5,760 nucleotides of DNA from Peptococcaceae bacterium (GTDB lineage Bacteria; Bacillota; Dehalobacteriia; UBA7702). Position 1 is the stretch's first letter. Each line of letters starts with the position of its first letter. A program made the position numbers and the translations under genes. Below are positions 5,639 to 5,760 of this stretch, piece by piece. A model generated the notes under the pieces. That model did not search any database and was not told the origin of the DNA. It worked only from the letters and a program-made list of their open reading frames with translations. Location: positions 1 to 5,760 of the forward strand of contig DXZC01000128.1 in the NCBI GenBank assembly GCA_019415505.1. Direction: 5' to 3'.

Positions 5639-5760
5639 TTAATGCTCCAACATTGGTTCCAGATATTTTTGTATAAAATCTACCCGGTCAAAAATTGTGG
5701 GTTTAAAATAGGCTGTTACCGCTATCACCATATTTTTAGCGGGATTTACATATATAACGT
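5639..5760 (-). CDS. C-terminal end of a serine hydrolase (beta-lactamase/PBP-like), partial
   Basis: The last 39 codons of a minus-strand gene enter from the right edge and end at TAA (5641-5639). The peptide reads VIYVNPAKNMVIAVTAYFKP and then TIFDRVDFIQKYLEPMLEH. The pattern (I/V)YVNPxKNxVIAV followed by a short linker and an amphipathic C-terminal helix is typical of the last strand and helix of class C beta-lactamase/penicillin-binding-protein-fold serine hydrolases, where proteins end soon after 'vnPekdlvvvv'. The catalytic SxxK and YxN motifs lie outside the window, so activity (esterase, peptidase or other) cannot be judged. It converges on the membrane protein gene, with the bidirectional terminator at 5424-5462 about 175 bases beyond its stop. 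Confidence 0.65.
   Translation of the reverse strand, partial: VIYVNPAKNMVIAVTAYFKPTIFDRVDFIQKYLEPMLEH

Noticed and set aside
5463..5640. tmRNA, 6S RNA, RNase P RNA or SRP RNA in the structured stretch
   Set aside because: None of the conserved cores I know for these RNAs (for example the SRP GGAAGCAGC loop or a tmRNA tag ending in ALAA) is present.

Overview
The window looks like a chromosomal segment of a Firmicute, most likely a clostridial-type anaerobe. The evidence is strong AGGAGG-type ribosome binding sites, near-equal GC and AT in the core genes, and rluB followed closely by a BaiN/HI0933-type flavoprotein, an arrangement I recall from clostridial genomes. A sigma-K-like promoter at the left edge would fit a spore former but is weak evidence. 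No species can be named from the sequence.

Layout. At the left edge (1-89, minus strand) is the start of a Cys/Phe/Pro/Trp-rich small protein with a good ribosome binding site. Between it and rluB, the minus strand holds a coding-like stretch of about 55 codons without a usable start, possibly a decayed gene (144-329). Positions 357-4390 form a tight four-gene plus-strand operon: rluB (23S rRNA pseudouridine synthase), a fumarylacetoacetate hydrolase (FAH) family enzyme, a BaiN/HI0933-like FAD oxidoreductase, and a class II aldolase/adducin protein with two aldolase-like halves. Gene spacings are 33 nt, a 1-nt overlap (TAATG) and 9 nt. A sigma-A-type promoter lies just before rluB.

After the operon, 4391-4828 is non-coding and contains several inverted repeats. 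An AT-rich gene for a three-pass membrane protein of unknown function follows (4829-5335); its composition differs sharply from the operon and suggests separate acquisition. A good bidirectional terminator sits at 5424-5462. The stretch 5463-5638 has no gene but several small hairpins. The right edge holds the C-terminal end of a minus-strand serine hydrolase (beta-lactamase/PBP-like), convergent with the membrane protein gene.

How the genes may work together: rluB is housekeeping. The three genes behind it encode enzyme families that act on small oxo-acids and aldols (FAH-type C-C hydrolase/decarboxylase, class II aldolase) plus a flavoprotein of uncertain substrate. Tight coupling suggests coordinated expression and perhaps a shared metabolite-handling role, but no substrate can be read from sequence. 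I found no CRISPR array, tRNA, rRNA or intact insertion sequence. The most unusual items are the half-degenerate tandem aldolase, the small Cys/Phe/Pro/Trp-rich protein, the possible decayed gene, and the structured non-coding stretches flanking the membrane protein gene.
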